Shown here: positions 26,201 to 44,344 of the stretch, piece after piece
Position numbering within the stretch: position 1 is the stretch's first letter
How the letters are laid out: each line of letters opens with the position of its first letter
Assembly: GCA_003864495.1 (NCBI GenBank)
Contig: ML133454.1
Span: 1,521,149 to 1,585,148, forward strand
Origin: Nemopilema nomurai
Taxonomy: Eukaryota; Cnidaria; Scyphozoa; Rhizostomeae; Rhizostomatidae
DNA: 64,000 nucleotides
Direction of reading: 5' to 3'
Notes under the pieces: generated by a model
Database searches by the model: none
What the model saw: the letters and a program-made list of their open reading frames with translations, nothing else
Told to the model about the DNA's origin: nothing
Translations under genes and position numbers: made by a program

Positions 26201-27395
26201 CCTTGCTACTAAAGCACCGGCCAAACGCTCTCGACATTTTACTCGACTTTCACTCATCAAGGCCCTCGAATTCCTCTTCGTCGCTGCTTGAAGAGCTAGC
26301 ATTGACCTGTTCATCTTTGTAGATACTTGAACTTTCATCGTGAGGTCGAATTGACTGCAACTTTCCATTTTTAAAATTATTCGCAACAAGAGACAGAAAT
26401 CCGAAGATATCACGAAACAAAATCAACATAACTTTGGTAGACGAACGCACTTGCTCATTGCGCATGCGTTGAGTCGAGCAGAATGTCGAGAGCCTGGTCA
26501 AACGCACACGAAAACCCTCGACAAAACCTGAAACAATAGAAATGTCGAGCGGTACCACTCGAAAATTTTGAACTTGTTCAAATTTGTCTCGACAAGGCTC
26601 AACAACACTCTACAAGGTGGCCAACGCTCTCGACATTTGATTCGACAAAATGGCCGGGGCTAAAATAACAGCAAACTGCATTAAAAATCAAGCCTACGTG
26701 CATTGTATGGTAGGCACTCTTCCGATCTCAAAACGGGTGTTCTAACAGCTTTTAAATCAGTGGGTCTCTGTTCTACAAAAGCGTTTTGGCCACTTTGGCC
26801 ACAGAGATCTCGATTTAAAAAAAACCCCGTTCACAACAACCTCGAAGTCAAACCTTGCTAACAATGCAATACAGCGACTAAAGGACTGCTAGAAATGCCT
26901 TTTTATCGAAGGGAGTTGTCGACCTTCTAATGCCAAAACTACAATTTGGCTAAGTATAACTTTAAGTACTAAACATAGTTGGAAATTTTGCAAAAAAACA
27001 CCGTTCATAGTAGGTACAATCTTGGAACTGAAAAGATGGGAGTTGAAAACAAACATTGGCTTCTTTGTTCAAAGTGGCTTCAGTTAGCTGTACATGATTT
27101 CCCAACAAAAGGTGATTCACCATCCCTAAACCTTCCCTGAAAGCTTGAACATTTACACAAAATAATCCTCCTGGAAATTTACCCTTCTCGCATTACTATT
27201 TGCAAATTTCATGAGACACGACACGTCCACCATGCATAAGCAACCTACTCTGTTCCAATGCCAAAAGGGCTCTGGAGACACGGAATGACCGCACGCAAAA
27301 CCTTTGTAAACGCATGCTTACCTTTTGTTTGACTCTGCAAATGCAAGAAAGAGAACACAAACAAAAATCTGTGCCAGTAACCTCGACGCGTTCAT
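2209..27395 (-). CDS. Thioester-containing protein (TEP/CD109/alpha-2-macroglobulin superfamily), complete, 36 coding exons, 1445 aa
   Basis: Secreted thioester protein of the complement/A2M/CD109 superfamily; such proteins bind covalently to microbes or trap proteases. Minus-strand exons, 5' to 3': 27395-27322, 24820-24660, 24304-24279, 23860-23707, 23264-23212, 22662-22642, 22146-22095, 21977-21904, 21284-21245, 20525-20441, 20125-20026, 19781-19575, 18771-18604, 17969-17841, 17158-17087, 16675-16472, 16001-15852, 15285-15151, 14455-14383, 14072-13829, 13455-13224, 12770-12534, 11759-11705, 11217-11131, 10856-10680, 9889-9808, 9383-9227, 8923-8849, 8011-7852, 6626-6439, 5836-5687, 5096-5034, 4310-4198, 3125-3038, 2734-2657, 2382-2209. 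All junctions keep phase (4338 bp). Family landmarks in order: [13 protein letters not shown] (MG1), [25 protein letters not shown], thioester GCGEQNM (about residue 964), catalytic-type His about 1079, and a C-terminal receptor-binding domain. No hydrophobic GPI tail follows the last domain, so it looks soluble. Human CD109 has a similar length. Orthology within the superfamily is not settled. Confidence 0.93.
3295..3590 (+). pseudogene. Coding-like ORF antisense in a TEP intron, probably a mobile-element remnant
   Basis: Between TEP exons 33 and 34 a plus-strand frame stays open over about 290 bases and reads like real protein ([20 protein letters not shown], then [20 protein letters not shown]). 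There is no convincing start or stop context, and I cannot name the domain. A decayed transposon or retrocopied exon is the likeliest origin. Confidence 0.35.
4690..4760. repeat. Degenerate (ATCA)n simple repeat
   Basis: Imperfect tandem ATCA/ATCG tetranucleotides in a TEP intron. A similar tract (CAAT/ATCA steps) lies at 12442-12503 in another intron of the same gene. Confidence 0.8.
9227..9383 (-). CDS. TEP exon 27: TED exon with catalytic-type histidine
   Basis: Continues the thioester domain ([17 protein letters not shown]) and ends MVIHKSMK; the His codon is at 9241-9239. In C3 the equivalent His (in VIHQEM) lies about 113 residues after the thioester Gln and directs it to hydroxyl targets. 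Here the spacing is about 111 residues. The exon runs to the GTATATC donor, not to an earlier GTATGG; only the later donor keeps phase with exon 28 (GGVTSGV). Confidence 0.85.
10680..10856 (-). CDS. TEP exon 25: thioester site
   Basis: Encodes the motif PYGCGEQNM. The thioester Cys codon is at 10797-10795 and the Gln codon at 10788-10786. In this superfamily the Cys and Gln side chains form the internal beta-Cys-gamma-Glu thioester that reacts with target surfaces on activation. The motif is complete, so the protein is predicted to be thioester-competent. Confidence 0.95.
13829..14072 (-). CDS. TEP exon 20: polybasic bait-like region
   Basis: This exon encodes about residues 660-741, the segment just before the conserved FPETWIW motif. 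In A2M it holds the protease bait region; in C3 it holds the anaphylatoxin region. Here it carries six consecutive arginines (about residues 667-672, after GFS), and later a stretch with six consecutive lysines encoded by a pure AAG x6 run (+ strand ctt repeats at 13903-13920). The Arg run fits furin-type or trypsin-like cleavage. The six-cysteine pattern of a C3 anaphylatoxin domain is absent. Exon 20 joins directly to exon 21 (13455-13224) in phase; an open stretch at 13559-13753 between them is intronic. Confidence 0.85.
18432..18465. repeat. (ATAAT)n microsatellite
   Basis: Nearly seven perfect copies of a 5-bp unit in the intron between TEP exons 13 and 14. A further partial copy follows at about 18471. 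Confidence 0.9.
23212..23264 (-). CDS. TEP exon 5, followed by a GC-AG intron
   Basis: Encodes [18 protein letters not shown] of an MG domain. Its donor reads AAAG|GCAAGT (GC at 23211-23210), so this intron is GC-AG, not GT-AG. The next exon is only 21 bp (22662-22642, VDEIAIM) and is followed in phase by [10 protein letters not shown], the usual MG2 start. Confidence 0.8.
24854..25109. repeat. 24-bp minisatellite in TEP intron 1, about 10 copies
   Basis: Tandem units of the form GCATTGAGGGAGATCAAAGG plus GGAA. Copies begin at 24877, 24901, 24925, 24949, 24973 (a 25-bp unit), 24998, 25022, 25046 and 25070, with partial units at both ends. Substitutions are scattered between copies. The unit length is a multiple of three, so both strands stay open across much of the array and create artefactual repetitive ORFs. 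It lies less than 100 bp upstream (in gene orientation) of TEP exon 2. Confidence 0.95.
26219..26657. mobile_element. Candidate non-autonomous DNA element with repeated GCTCTCGACATT motif
   Basis: Inside TEP intron 1, the motif cgctctcgacatt occurs at 26226-26238, nearly inverted at 26481-26497, and again direct in ggccaacgctctcgacattt at 26619-26638. That last copy sits in a partly self-complementary segment ending atggccgg. Other short 'ctcgac' and 'ttcgac' motifs are spread between them. A minus-strand frame inside ends in an acidic tail ([15 protein letters not shown]). I cannot assign the family, and the exact ends are uncertain. Confidence 0.45.
27322..27395 (-). CDS. TEP exon 1: start codon and signal peptide
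   Basis: First coding exon of the thioester protein. It starts [20 protein letters not shown] and ends with ESNK plus two bases before a GTAAGC donor. The composition is a short N-region, a hydrophobic core of about 14 residues and an AFA-type cleavage site, a textbook signal peptide. It joins in phase to exon 2 (24820-24660), giving [11 protein letters not shown], the usual start of the mature MG1 domain. A longer antisense-looking reading frame runs over the same bases but lacks an ATG start. Confidence 0.85.
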
Positions 27396-29063
27396 CTTTC
27401 AGGATTTGTTCTGACTGCAATCTTGACGCAGACACCAACAAACAGCGACTCAAATATAGCGCTTCTACGGAAGTCGAATGACGCATCAACTTCCTGTGTG
27501 AAGTTTTTGGGGTGACGAAGAAAATTCTTCCGCAAACGTTCGAGATTGTCTTCCGTGGAAGCCATAAGGCGAATGCAAATGCCGAGTACGAATAAGTGAA
27601 ATCGATTTCAGCCTGAAAATCTTGGGATTTCTTTAAGGATACCATTGGTTCAAATTGCCGGGCTGGATCTTCCATGTAATTCACAGGAAGTGATGCTAGC
27701 AACTGGACGCAAAGGAAAGGAGCTCCCAAATAAACAAACAAAAAGCCTTTTTCGAGGCGTGAAATTGTTTATACTGAAAATATGCGAATGAACTATGCAA
27801 CCAAAATGCTATAAAACCACTTAAAAGCGTCAGGCATTTTCTAAAAATAACTACAAAGAACAATGTTTACCTTTGCTGCCATTTAAGAGAAATTAAGAAA
27901 AACAATTTACCATCAGCAAAAACTACAAAGAAGACATTAACACTAATAAACCGTTCTTGCCAAGATAGAATGTTCAACATAGATAGATAGAATGTCATAT
28001 AATGTACACCATGTCCATTCACCACAAACACCATGCTACCATTCTTAATAGAGAAAAGTTGACTTGGGTGAATTTGAGGGAAAAGAGTGACCACATCAAG
28101 GTATGCACAACCACCAGCAGCTTCTCTCTAAACAGTAATTAATGGCTGCATTGTAAGCAAATTTTGAGGACCACAACTAGTCAACAAACCAAATATCTGG
28201 CAGTTTCTAAAATCCATCATACTCACTTAAGCTCATTAAGCAAGAAGATCATATTCTCATTGTTAACAAAGATGTGGGAGACGAAAAGACAATATTCAAC
28301 CTTGCAAAAATATTTGATGTGAAAATATGCAAATTAGAACAACAAGAAGAAACTCTTATATCCTTTCTAAAAATTTAATATACAACATGCAGTGGATGAA
28401 TCATACTGAATCAAGAAAAATCACTACATTCAACTTTGTGCGTAGAATAACATCTAAATAAGCGCTATGTGCAAGTATCTGTATTTACAGTGTTCTGCTC
28501 TGGCCAGGTAATATGGGCAGTAGCTTGCCATAAACTTGTAGGGGAAGACTTTTCTCCTGATAGGTCTTTGACGCATCTTATGTTGTGAAGAGTTAAATAG
28601 CTACAATGTAAAAAGGGCCGAAAACTTTGAACATACCTATTAGGCAGAGGTATCAATAAAGGAAGAATCGTGGTAAAGGGGTTGTGCTTTCAGACATCTG
28701 TCAATTAAGCAATACTTAAATGGACAATTTTGTTTATCAAAGGGGATGCCCTTAAAATTCCAAAGTGCATTCATAGTAAATTGCTCTTCTACAGGTGCTT
28801 TTACATTGTAATTTTTAAAGAAAACCCTAGAGACTATGGAAAATTGCTCAAGACATATCCTCACTTGAAGAACAGGAATTCAGAAACATAAACGCTTAGA
28901 ACCTTTTGTAACTTATCTGACTGCTAAGATTTTTAAATAATCAAATCAGTTCAATGGGAAAGTACTTCAGGGATCATTTGAAATGTGATTCACTGATTTG
29001 TTTACCAAATTTGATTCCAATCTACAATAGGTTTGTCCTTGAGCACTTTACTTTTACAGACAA
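27396..29063. other. TEP promoter side and ZNF474 3' side
   Basis: Lies between the start codon of the thioester protein and the stop codon of the ZNF474-like gene, both on the minus strand. It should hold the TEP promoter and 5' UTR and the ZNF474 3' UTR. Short open frames (for example 28640-28864 and 27867-28094) lack ATG starts or recognisable content. I see no repeat or RNA gene. Confidence 0.5.
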
Positions 29064-30599
<1,536 letters not shown>

Positions 30600-30648
30600 T
30601 CAGTTGAGATACGTCCCTCTATTTGACTTTGCCTAGGCCAGCACTGCT

Positions 30649-30831
30649 TCACAAATTCACGGTTTTTATGACAAAGGATAAATCTCCCGAATGAACTGAG
30701 TTTGAAAAGCTACTTGAAAACTGAGAATAAGCTTGATGTTTAGACTCTGTGGCAAGTGATAGCCTTTTTAACAACTCTGCGAGTAGTGTTTTCTTCATTG
30801 CCAAGGAATCCCACCAACTTGCATAGTTCAT
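30649..30831 (-). CDS. Short ORF upstream of ZNF474 (possible uORF)
   Basis: A 60-codon ORF (MNYASWWDSLAMKKTLLAEL...) ends 76 bp before the ZNF474 start, in a different frame. It may be a uORF in the 5' leader or an unrelated small protein; I recognise no family. Confidence 0.3.
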   Translation of the reverse strand: MNYASWWDSLAMKKTLLAELLKRLSLATESKHQAYSQFSSSFSNSVHSGDLSFVIKTVNL

Positions 30832-33184
30832 TCCGTTGTCGTGGAAACGAGTCGAGTTGTGGTCCCTGAATGGCGGAAACAAGGATATATGAAACGGGTG
30901 GTTCTATAGATTTATCACACCTTCCTTTGTCAAGGTACCAAGGACTTTTCGCAATATTTACGGATTATAATTTGTTTGTTTGATAGACTATTCTTCTATT
31001 AAACCCGTTTTATAACATATGCTTTACCTTAGCAACACTAATTAGCTTCTGACAAGCGTCACCATCTTGTATGCAAATTCCAAAAACTAATTTTCCGTGG
31101 AGATTTGACTCAAAGCATGTATTTCTAAATTAGCATCGATAACTGTGAAAGGGGAAAGTTCCTTCTGTAAAAAGTTTGACGTCGACATGTGTGGCAGGGA
31201 CATGGCACGATCGGTATATACAGAAATGACGACGAGTTTCTCTTCTCATCTTTACCATACTCAATTTACTTCAAGCCAGTTGTAGTGCGATTCTGTTTGA
31301 CTCTCATCCCTACGAGCTCTCTAATTATATGCGTGATCAATCCGAAGGCGCATCCCTGTCTTTCTCATGTACTGTATGCCCTTAAAATACTTAATAGAAC
31401 GTCTCACAAAACGATAAGAAGCACGAAGAGGGTTCACAAGACTCTTGTGTTGGTGGTAATCTATCCTTCCTAGTGTCACTTATACATGTCTGTTCTTTAA
31501 CGTAAATACGAACCTCTAATTTTTGCGAATGCATTCATTTAAGTATCTAAATAAAGAAGTATTGCCTCTAAATGGTGTTTCCGGAGGACATGCGTAGTTT
31601 CGGATAGAGTGCCTAACATGCAAGTGCTTTGGTTGTGTCACAATGGTAGGCATAAGCTGTCAAGCGATATGACTTCCTGAATGAACTAGCCTGAAAGAGC
31701 TATGACGTAAATTCAATTCCTAAAGATCAACTAAACAGAGTACCGCTAAAATAGCACGACGAAGAAAAACAAGTTTAAAATGAATGGGCAATACCTAAAT
31801 GACTAAGCCTAAATGTTCCGTTATTACACTTCACCCCACACGTTGAAACGCATACCAACCAAAGTCATTTTGATGTGCCTGAAATTATCCCATATCCAAC
31901 TGGATACTGCTTTCTACAAAGCTGGTGATTCTAGCATTTTAATTATTGTATTGTGGATTTCCTACTTCTGGCTCACTTGAAAAGTAGGAGTTTTTTTAAA
32001 AACTAAAAGTGGAACAATCAATCAGATTGTAAATTTGCTTGACTATACCGTAGCGTACACATTTGAACATGGTCCTAAATGTATTGGCTTGGTTGCCCCA
32101 GGGGGCAGAGTACCCCTCTTCCTTAAGGCTATCATTTCTTAAAGGTTACCCTAGATCTCTTAGAATTGCAGATAAGATCTTGAATTGCGCTTCATCATTT
32201 TGATTGTTACTATTTCATATTAACACATTTCAGTTAAAAGTTGAACATGGAATAAAAAATGTTAACTTTTGAGTTTGATAACTTGTAGATAGGGCGCCAA
32301 CTCGTGTCCTGGTTTGAGGCAGATTTGATAAACTTCCGCCCCTGCAGATGACACATGCTCCACCTCAGCCCTCCCCATTTCAACATGAAGACCCACGATT
32401 TCATCTCGTACACACCCTTTGACAGATGTCATCATGGGCCAGCATAAATAGACCATTGGTGTCGCCATCAATGTGATGACCTGGTTTAACGCGGATAATA
32501 GACTGCACTGCTTGCATGAGACTTCTCACAGACGTAGACAATCATTTTAGGCTTGGAATCTGTATACTGACGCAGATAGGCACGCAGATGCTGTTTAGTA
32601 AAATTTAGCTGAAGGGAGGAATAAGATGTGAATATTTTGAAACAAAGTGCCTCCGGTTCTCCCCTCCTTGAGCGTAACCAGAATTCCAGTGCTTTGTTTC
32701 GGATATCTTCCGGCTGTTTTCAAAAATGTTGAGAAATAAAAACTACTTGTGCCAGGTTTCTTGAGATGCTTTCGCTAGACAACAAACCCCCAGGTTAATG
32801 AGAGTTGTATACGGTGAACCGACTTATAGCGATGTAAGCAAACACCACAACGTTATGGTTGTTTAACTCTTCTGATTTTGAAGAAAAATTACACGAACGA
32901 ATAGAAATGGGTGATTAATTAATCATTAACAGCATAAACATAGGTGACTCCGGGTTTTATGATGTATTATTCATTAGCAACGGCTGTGTTGGCACGTTTT
33001 CTTATTGTCCAATATGCAAGAACATCTTTGAATTACGTATGGCAGCCTCATTGAAAACTTCAAAACCAAGTACATTAATAGCAGATTGGTAGTTGCGGGT
33101 TTTTAACAAAAAGCTCGGACATTCACAGACATACTTGTGAGTGTATGGGAGAACGTACCCTGTTAGGACTACTGTTGCAGCCAA
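30832..33184. other. Intergenic region with one decayed coding-like patch
   Basis: Mostly AT-rich without clear genes. On the minus strand, about 32262-32615 contains protein-like but frame-broken stretches: KQHLRAYLRQYTDSKPKMIV, then in another frame VKPGHHIDGDTNGLFMLAHD, then YQICLKPGHELAPYLQVIKL to a stop at 32262. This looks like a pseudogene or retroelement fragment; I cannot name it. Confidence 0.3.
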
Positions 33185-33856
33185 ATGTTCACTTCTGCCA
33201 ATCGTCAGAGTAAATCTGGGATCTATTACTTAATCGAAGATCCCAGTGACAGAAGGGAGACCCGCAGCAAGGCAATGTCTGCAGAAATCCTACGCATTAA
33301 GAAGCACATTTCGAATCTGATGGGCATGATTGACTGCAGCGACTACGACACCAGGCAACGCGTGCATAAAGAGTCCACGACGAAAGCATGTGGTTACAAA
33401 AAAGCTGGTAAGACACAAGGTTGGGTAATGAACAGCAGAGAAGAGCATTTTTTCCATGAAGAAGGCGACGAGCATTGGGATTTAGGAAGCTACGGTGATC
33501 ACGTGGCTATGCGTTCCGTTGCACAGCCTGCAGGGCAGTTTGGAAGCAGCGCCACGTGCGACACAAATGATTTGATTCTAGAATTTTGTGGACAGACGTG
33601 GGGCATGGAGGATACCCATCGGTTGTTGAATGAGATCAAAGATTGGCGCGAAGCGACGAACAAGGTGCTGCGGGCGATAAGCAATTTGAGGGTGAGGTTG
33701 AATCGGGACAGAGAGATGGCAACAAGAACCATTCTCAAAGTTGATCAAATGAGACGAGGATTTCAGCAGAAAATAGAACTGGCCGATGCAGCGATTGATC
33801 TTTTGCAGAACTTCATTTTGGATGAAGGCACGAGTAGAAAATACTTGCATCTTTAA
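33185..33856 (+). CDS. Uncharacterised 223-aa protein, single exon
   Basis: An intact ATG-to-TAA ORF (starts MFTSANRQSKSG, ends GTSRKYLHL), far longer than expected by chance in AT-rich DNA and with balanced composition. Residues 25-65 and about 155-215 are rich in charged and Leu/Ile residues and probably helical (LLNEIKDWREATNKVLRAIS; MRRGFQQKIELADAAIDLLQ). No signal peptide or membrane segment is visible. A TTGCAG acceptor-like site sits 5 bp before the ATG, so a non-coding 5' exon is possible. I recognise no domain. It is tail-to-tail with ETFA: its stop is 319 bp from the ETFA stop. Confidence 0.65.
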   Translation: MFTSANRQSKSGIYYLIEDPSDRRETRSKAMSAEILRIKKHISNLMGMIDCSDYDTRQRVHKESTTKACGYKKAGKTQGWVMNSREEHFFHEEGDEHWDLGSYGDHVAMRSVAQPAGQFGSSATCDTNDLILEFCGQTWGMEDTHRLLNEIKDWREATNKVLRAISNLRVRLNRDREMATRTILKVDQMRRGFQQKIELADAAIDLLQNFILDEGTSRKYLHL

Positions 33857-34174
33857 CTGCACGATATTGTGACATCAGCTGTTTTGAGCAAATGTGACAT
33901 AACATTTTATTGATGAATCAGAAAATTGAATATACATCTTGAATAATGATGCGACAAGAGCTTCTACGTTTATCTTATGTAATATGGAGATGTAAGATGA
34001 AGGTGATAACGAAATGAGCAGAAAAGACGCGGCCGAGGAAGTGAGAATCTCTATTTACACATTGTTTCATTTCCTAACATTTCCAAAATTCAACACTTGC
34101 AGGTAGATAACACCGTTTGATTAAGCGAAACACTCTCTCTCCGTAAATCCATGTCGACTAAAGCAGTTGGAAAT

Positions 34175-40255
<6,081 letters not shown>

Positions 40256-42157
40256 TTCTCTGAGTTGTTCTCTGGTATTCTTTAGAAGCTCAAAGTAAGC
40301 ATGGCATTCAAAATGCAACCATAAAAATAGACATATTCAAACTGACAAGGCCTTTTTCACTTTATCATCTTAAATATGAACGAAAGAATATAAGTTTTAA
40401 GTATTTCATTTACCAAAAGAACGGGACAATTTACATATTTTATATAGTTATTGATTAGCAATGTTATGACCGATGACTGTCTTCTCATATCTTCCTTCAA
40501 GTGACTCGAACTACAAGACCAAGGAATATTTGCATTGACATAAAAAACGCGATAACCTGGTGATGCAAAAGCGGTGAGGGTGTACACTGTTATTGCGAAT
40601 ATCCGTGTGGTGAACGTTGAAAACTCCAGAAGGCAAAACAGAGAAAATCGTAGTATTCTCTTTTGAAATTTCTTGAATCGAACAACAACATTTTATATTA
40701 ACTTTGAATGTATAAATGCGTATTAAAGAGCAGTTCTAACATCTACGAGGTTAAGCTAGATACTGAAGTAACAGAGCGCATTAATAACAATGAACAGCAA
40801 CAATAGAAATATTTGGGTAACAAGTCTATAAAAATACCATAGACACAAACAAGATGTGAAAAATTGGGTGGATTTTGAGAAAATATGCCACGAAATAGCA
40901 ATTTTCGGGAAAAATCCTACGAGAAACCTTCAATGGGGCAGGGCTTCCTAGTTTTAGGTTCTGTGAAATGTTATTGAAGGCGTTTGAAATTTGATACCAA
41001 GATTAAAAATTGGGATCATTTCTGGCAACAAGTATGTCCTAATGGTAACTTCAAGATGCCTGGGCATAAACAACCATTCCAATTCATTTTAAAAAATAGC
41101 AACATAACAAGATGGTAAAAGAAATAAACAACTAAAAGCATTAATTCTAACATGCTATAAAACCAAGTGCTTCCTAAGGGCACGACAGAACAAAACAACG
41201 TACAAGATTCGTGGTTAAAGGTCAAAGTCTGGAGGTTAACTAGTCAGGGTATTCTATAAATGTTGGATATGCGTAATGAACCTGAATTTTAAGGCAATAA
41301 ATAAATATTGACAAATGAAGCAGTTACAGTTACATATAACTTGCTAAACTCTTTGAAATGCATCAAAAACAAAACAACTCTTTCTTATTTACATAAATAA
41401 TATCATACTCAATACCTACAAACGATTTGTGAAATATCAATATGTCAGGTGTATCAAAAAATACCATACTACTTATAGACGCATTTAACAGACGGGAAGA
41501 AAAGGAACGCCATTTTGTGAAATGAGAAGCAATGTAGAGCCATTTTTTGGAGTAAGGTGGAAGGTCTCAAATTTTGCCAAGTGATACTATAACAATCAAT
41601 AACCAGGGCCATTAGGACAATGCCATTGGGCGGGAAATTCGAATTTAGCAAATTCCTTGGGTTCAGTCAACGTTGTGGACTAAACTACTACTTATTCTCA
41701 TTATAAAAGGGACTCGAAGCCGATCTAAAAAGTACATCAAAAAAGAGCAGTTCTTTGACAAAAATGTTGACAACATACGTAGTTTTGCGATTTCCTTCAT
41801 AATTAAAGTTCCTAATGTGTTTACAGACAAGTGATCACATAAATGTTTGCATATTAAGGGAGGTTTTATGGCATATAATTCTTTAACAAACAGAACAAGC
41901 TTTTAACGAGGCCCAACTCTACAACTCTATAAACTATAAACACAAACTGAACAAAACAATTTTAAACTCCAAATATAACTCTGCGTTAGAATGAACATCC
42001 ACAAATGATATGCAAAAATGCTTGGGGCTTCTTCCGCTCTTAGTCTCTGCATTATCTTGGTGTCACTGTTAAATTTTATCACCATTTATAGGTATTTTGT
42101 AACAGGCTGATATCACTTGTGGATGTTCTTAGAACTTAGACTGAAATATGGACACAA
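40256..42157. other. ETFA upstream region and CCCH gene 3' side
   Basis: Lies between the ETFA start and the stop codon of the CCCH gene, both on the minus strand. It should include the ETFA promoter and the CCCH 3' UTR. No coding signal, RNA gene or repeat is apparent. Confidence 0.45.
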
Positions 42158-44344
42158 TTAAGCACTACTAGTAGCACTGACTCTGCCATACCTCCAAGTG
42201 CAGCCCTCATAAAATTCTTCGACAATGGCCTTGACAATATCTTCGTCCTCAGCTGGTCCTTGCCAGGTCACAGAGACGTTCAACTGGGTTTTCGTCGCTT
42301 GTAAGCGCGAGACGCAACCAGACCACGTTGCGATCTTGGGATACAATGCTCCGTGTCTCTCTAGCAATGACGCTTGCTCCCTTTCTTTGATAGACAACTC
42401 GATGCCAAACTGAGCAAAAGACGCTGATTCCTTCAAGCTTTGGCCTCTGAAATGAAAGATCAGGAACGACTTAGAAACAAGCAATTGAGGTGATTCACGA
42501 TTGATCCCCCTTGGTTGTAGCTCTCCCATCAATCAAAGAGGGGGGGGGGGGATATATGCAGACCTCAATGTCAAAAAGCAGTGGCAAAGGTTCAACGAAG
42601 CAATAATAAGATGGGTGTAGAAACATGTTTCCAGTACCTTTGTCAGGCGCTGGTTTTGGCAAGGATATGGCAATAGAAGGGAGGTGTATGTGAAAAATTA
42701 CGAGCAACAAAATTCATACCTCTGATAGATATCTTCGATTGAGGTAACAGAGGGGATGTCTTCATTACTATTGACATTTGGTGGCAGAGCAGTAAATACA
42801 ACTTTCTCGTCTACTTCAATCCTAAAATGATCGATCAAGTCTGCCGAGCCACACTTAGCCACCAAGCAGCACTTCCAGTCCGAGGGCAACCTCCCTCCAA
42901 AAACATTGACGAAGGCAGCAGCATCCGGCTTGATGTATATTCCCAGCAAATCGCCGATGCATGACGAGTAATACCTGCAAATGCCCTCGTACTTCTTCAC
43001 CGGATCCTGAAACTGAGCCGACACGTGGAATGGAATGGTGAAGAAGCCATCTTTCGTCAGCCTCTGGAGCGATCCATTCTCACCAACAACATACAAAGTG
43101 GCCGAGGGGTATTCACCAAACGTGACAATATCACCAAACTTGAGCTCGATGCCGCATGCGACATCCTCGGCCTCAATGCTGTCAGGGAATGAGCCGCATT
43201 CAAAGGAGCCCCCGACCGACCTGCGATGTCGGCTGTCTCTGCTTTTGCAGCTCAGCTCGCTGTCGTCGCTTTCCATGCCTTCATTTGATGAAGCGAGGCA
43301 ATCGCAGCCATTCTTTATGCACCAACAGCATTCCGACTCGCTATGCTTCCTTACTCGATTTCCCACGTCAGCCGTCATCTTGTACAGTTTCGCGGGCTCC
43401 TGGTTATCTGCAACTGGAGACAGAGAGTCGCTCACCTTTGACTCTGCCACATCTATGTTCGGTTCGGGGTACACTTTAAGCAGAGAACGCAGGTCTGTTT
43501 CTTGGAATGAGCCATTGACCTCTCGAGGTAGCGTAGACATAGGGTACCTTCCTTTCATAACCAGATCATCATTATTGGCTAGGATGGCTGCAAGTTTGCG
43601 TGACTGGGTAAGAAGGACGTCAACAGAACTCCCAAAGATGAAAATGGAAGTATCCATTAGCTTTTTAGACAGGTCTGAAAGATCGAGATTTGTACCAGCT
43701 TTTGACAAATCGAACATCCCTTCGGCGTAAAGCGGATTGGCAGCTCTCTGTGTTACGGTGTCGTAGAGGTACCGAACATCGTCATCCCGTTTGTCTACAA
43801 AGATATCCAGGAAGTATTGGCACCCAGAACTCTGATGAAATTCATTCTTGACAGAATCCTTCACTGGGAGATCGAAACATAGCCTTATTCTGGTGAGGCG
43901 ACCAGCCTTGAGATCGTCGTCTGATGGCGAGAAAATCATTCTAATCTGTTGGTCAGAGGTCTGCTTGCCGACTGCAACTGTCCCATCTGGGGCAGTGTGC
44001 TTGAAGCGACAACTGGCACCGTAACGGCAACTCCCTTTTAGAAAGAATGCACACGTGTCTGCTGAAGACTCACGATCGTCCCCGGAAGAATGCGAAAACC
44101 GGCACTGACTGCCATACTTGCAATACCCTCGCTGGAAGAACTTGCACCGCTCGTTTGCTGCATTGCTCTTGTTTCTCCTGGCCATCTGGAACTGGCTTTC
44201 ATCTGGTACATCTGGGTCTGAGTAATAACCATTACTGTAGCTATTGTTCAGGTAGTTCAACCCGGTCATCTGGTCCCAGTAGAGCAATTGATTCAAGTCA
44301 TAGGCCTGCCCGAATGGGCTTCCTGGAACATTGAAGAACGACAT
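42158..44344 (-). CDS. CCCH-type zinc-finger protein, uncharacterised, 2 coding exons, 637 aa
   Basis: Exons 44344-42720 and 42446-42158 join in phase (CAGAG|GTATGA donor, TTTCAG|A acceptor). There are two tandem CCCH fingers near the N-terminus, both C-x7-C-x5-C-x3-H: C67/C75/C81/H85 (CKFFQRGYCKYGSQCRFSH) and C98/C106/C112/H116 (CAFFLKGSCRYGASCRFKH). Such fingers usually bind RNA. The region from about 130 to 270 (RIRLCFDLPVKDSV onward) and a C-terminal part with KFGDIVTFGEYPSATLYVVG look folded, but I cannot name either domain. A Cys-rich acidic stretch lies between them (about 350-390). The ATG at 44344 is chosen because TTTTCTAG|CGG just upstream looks like a splice acceptor, so the frame before it is intronic. 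Confidence 0.85.

Noticed and set aside
27196..27741. A 181-codon minus-strand open frame over the TEP start
   Set aside because: It lacks an ATG start and overlaps the signal-peptide exon in another frame; the signal-peptide reading joins perfectly to TEP exon 2.
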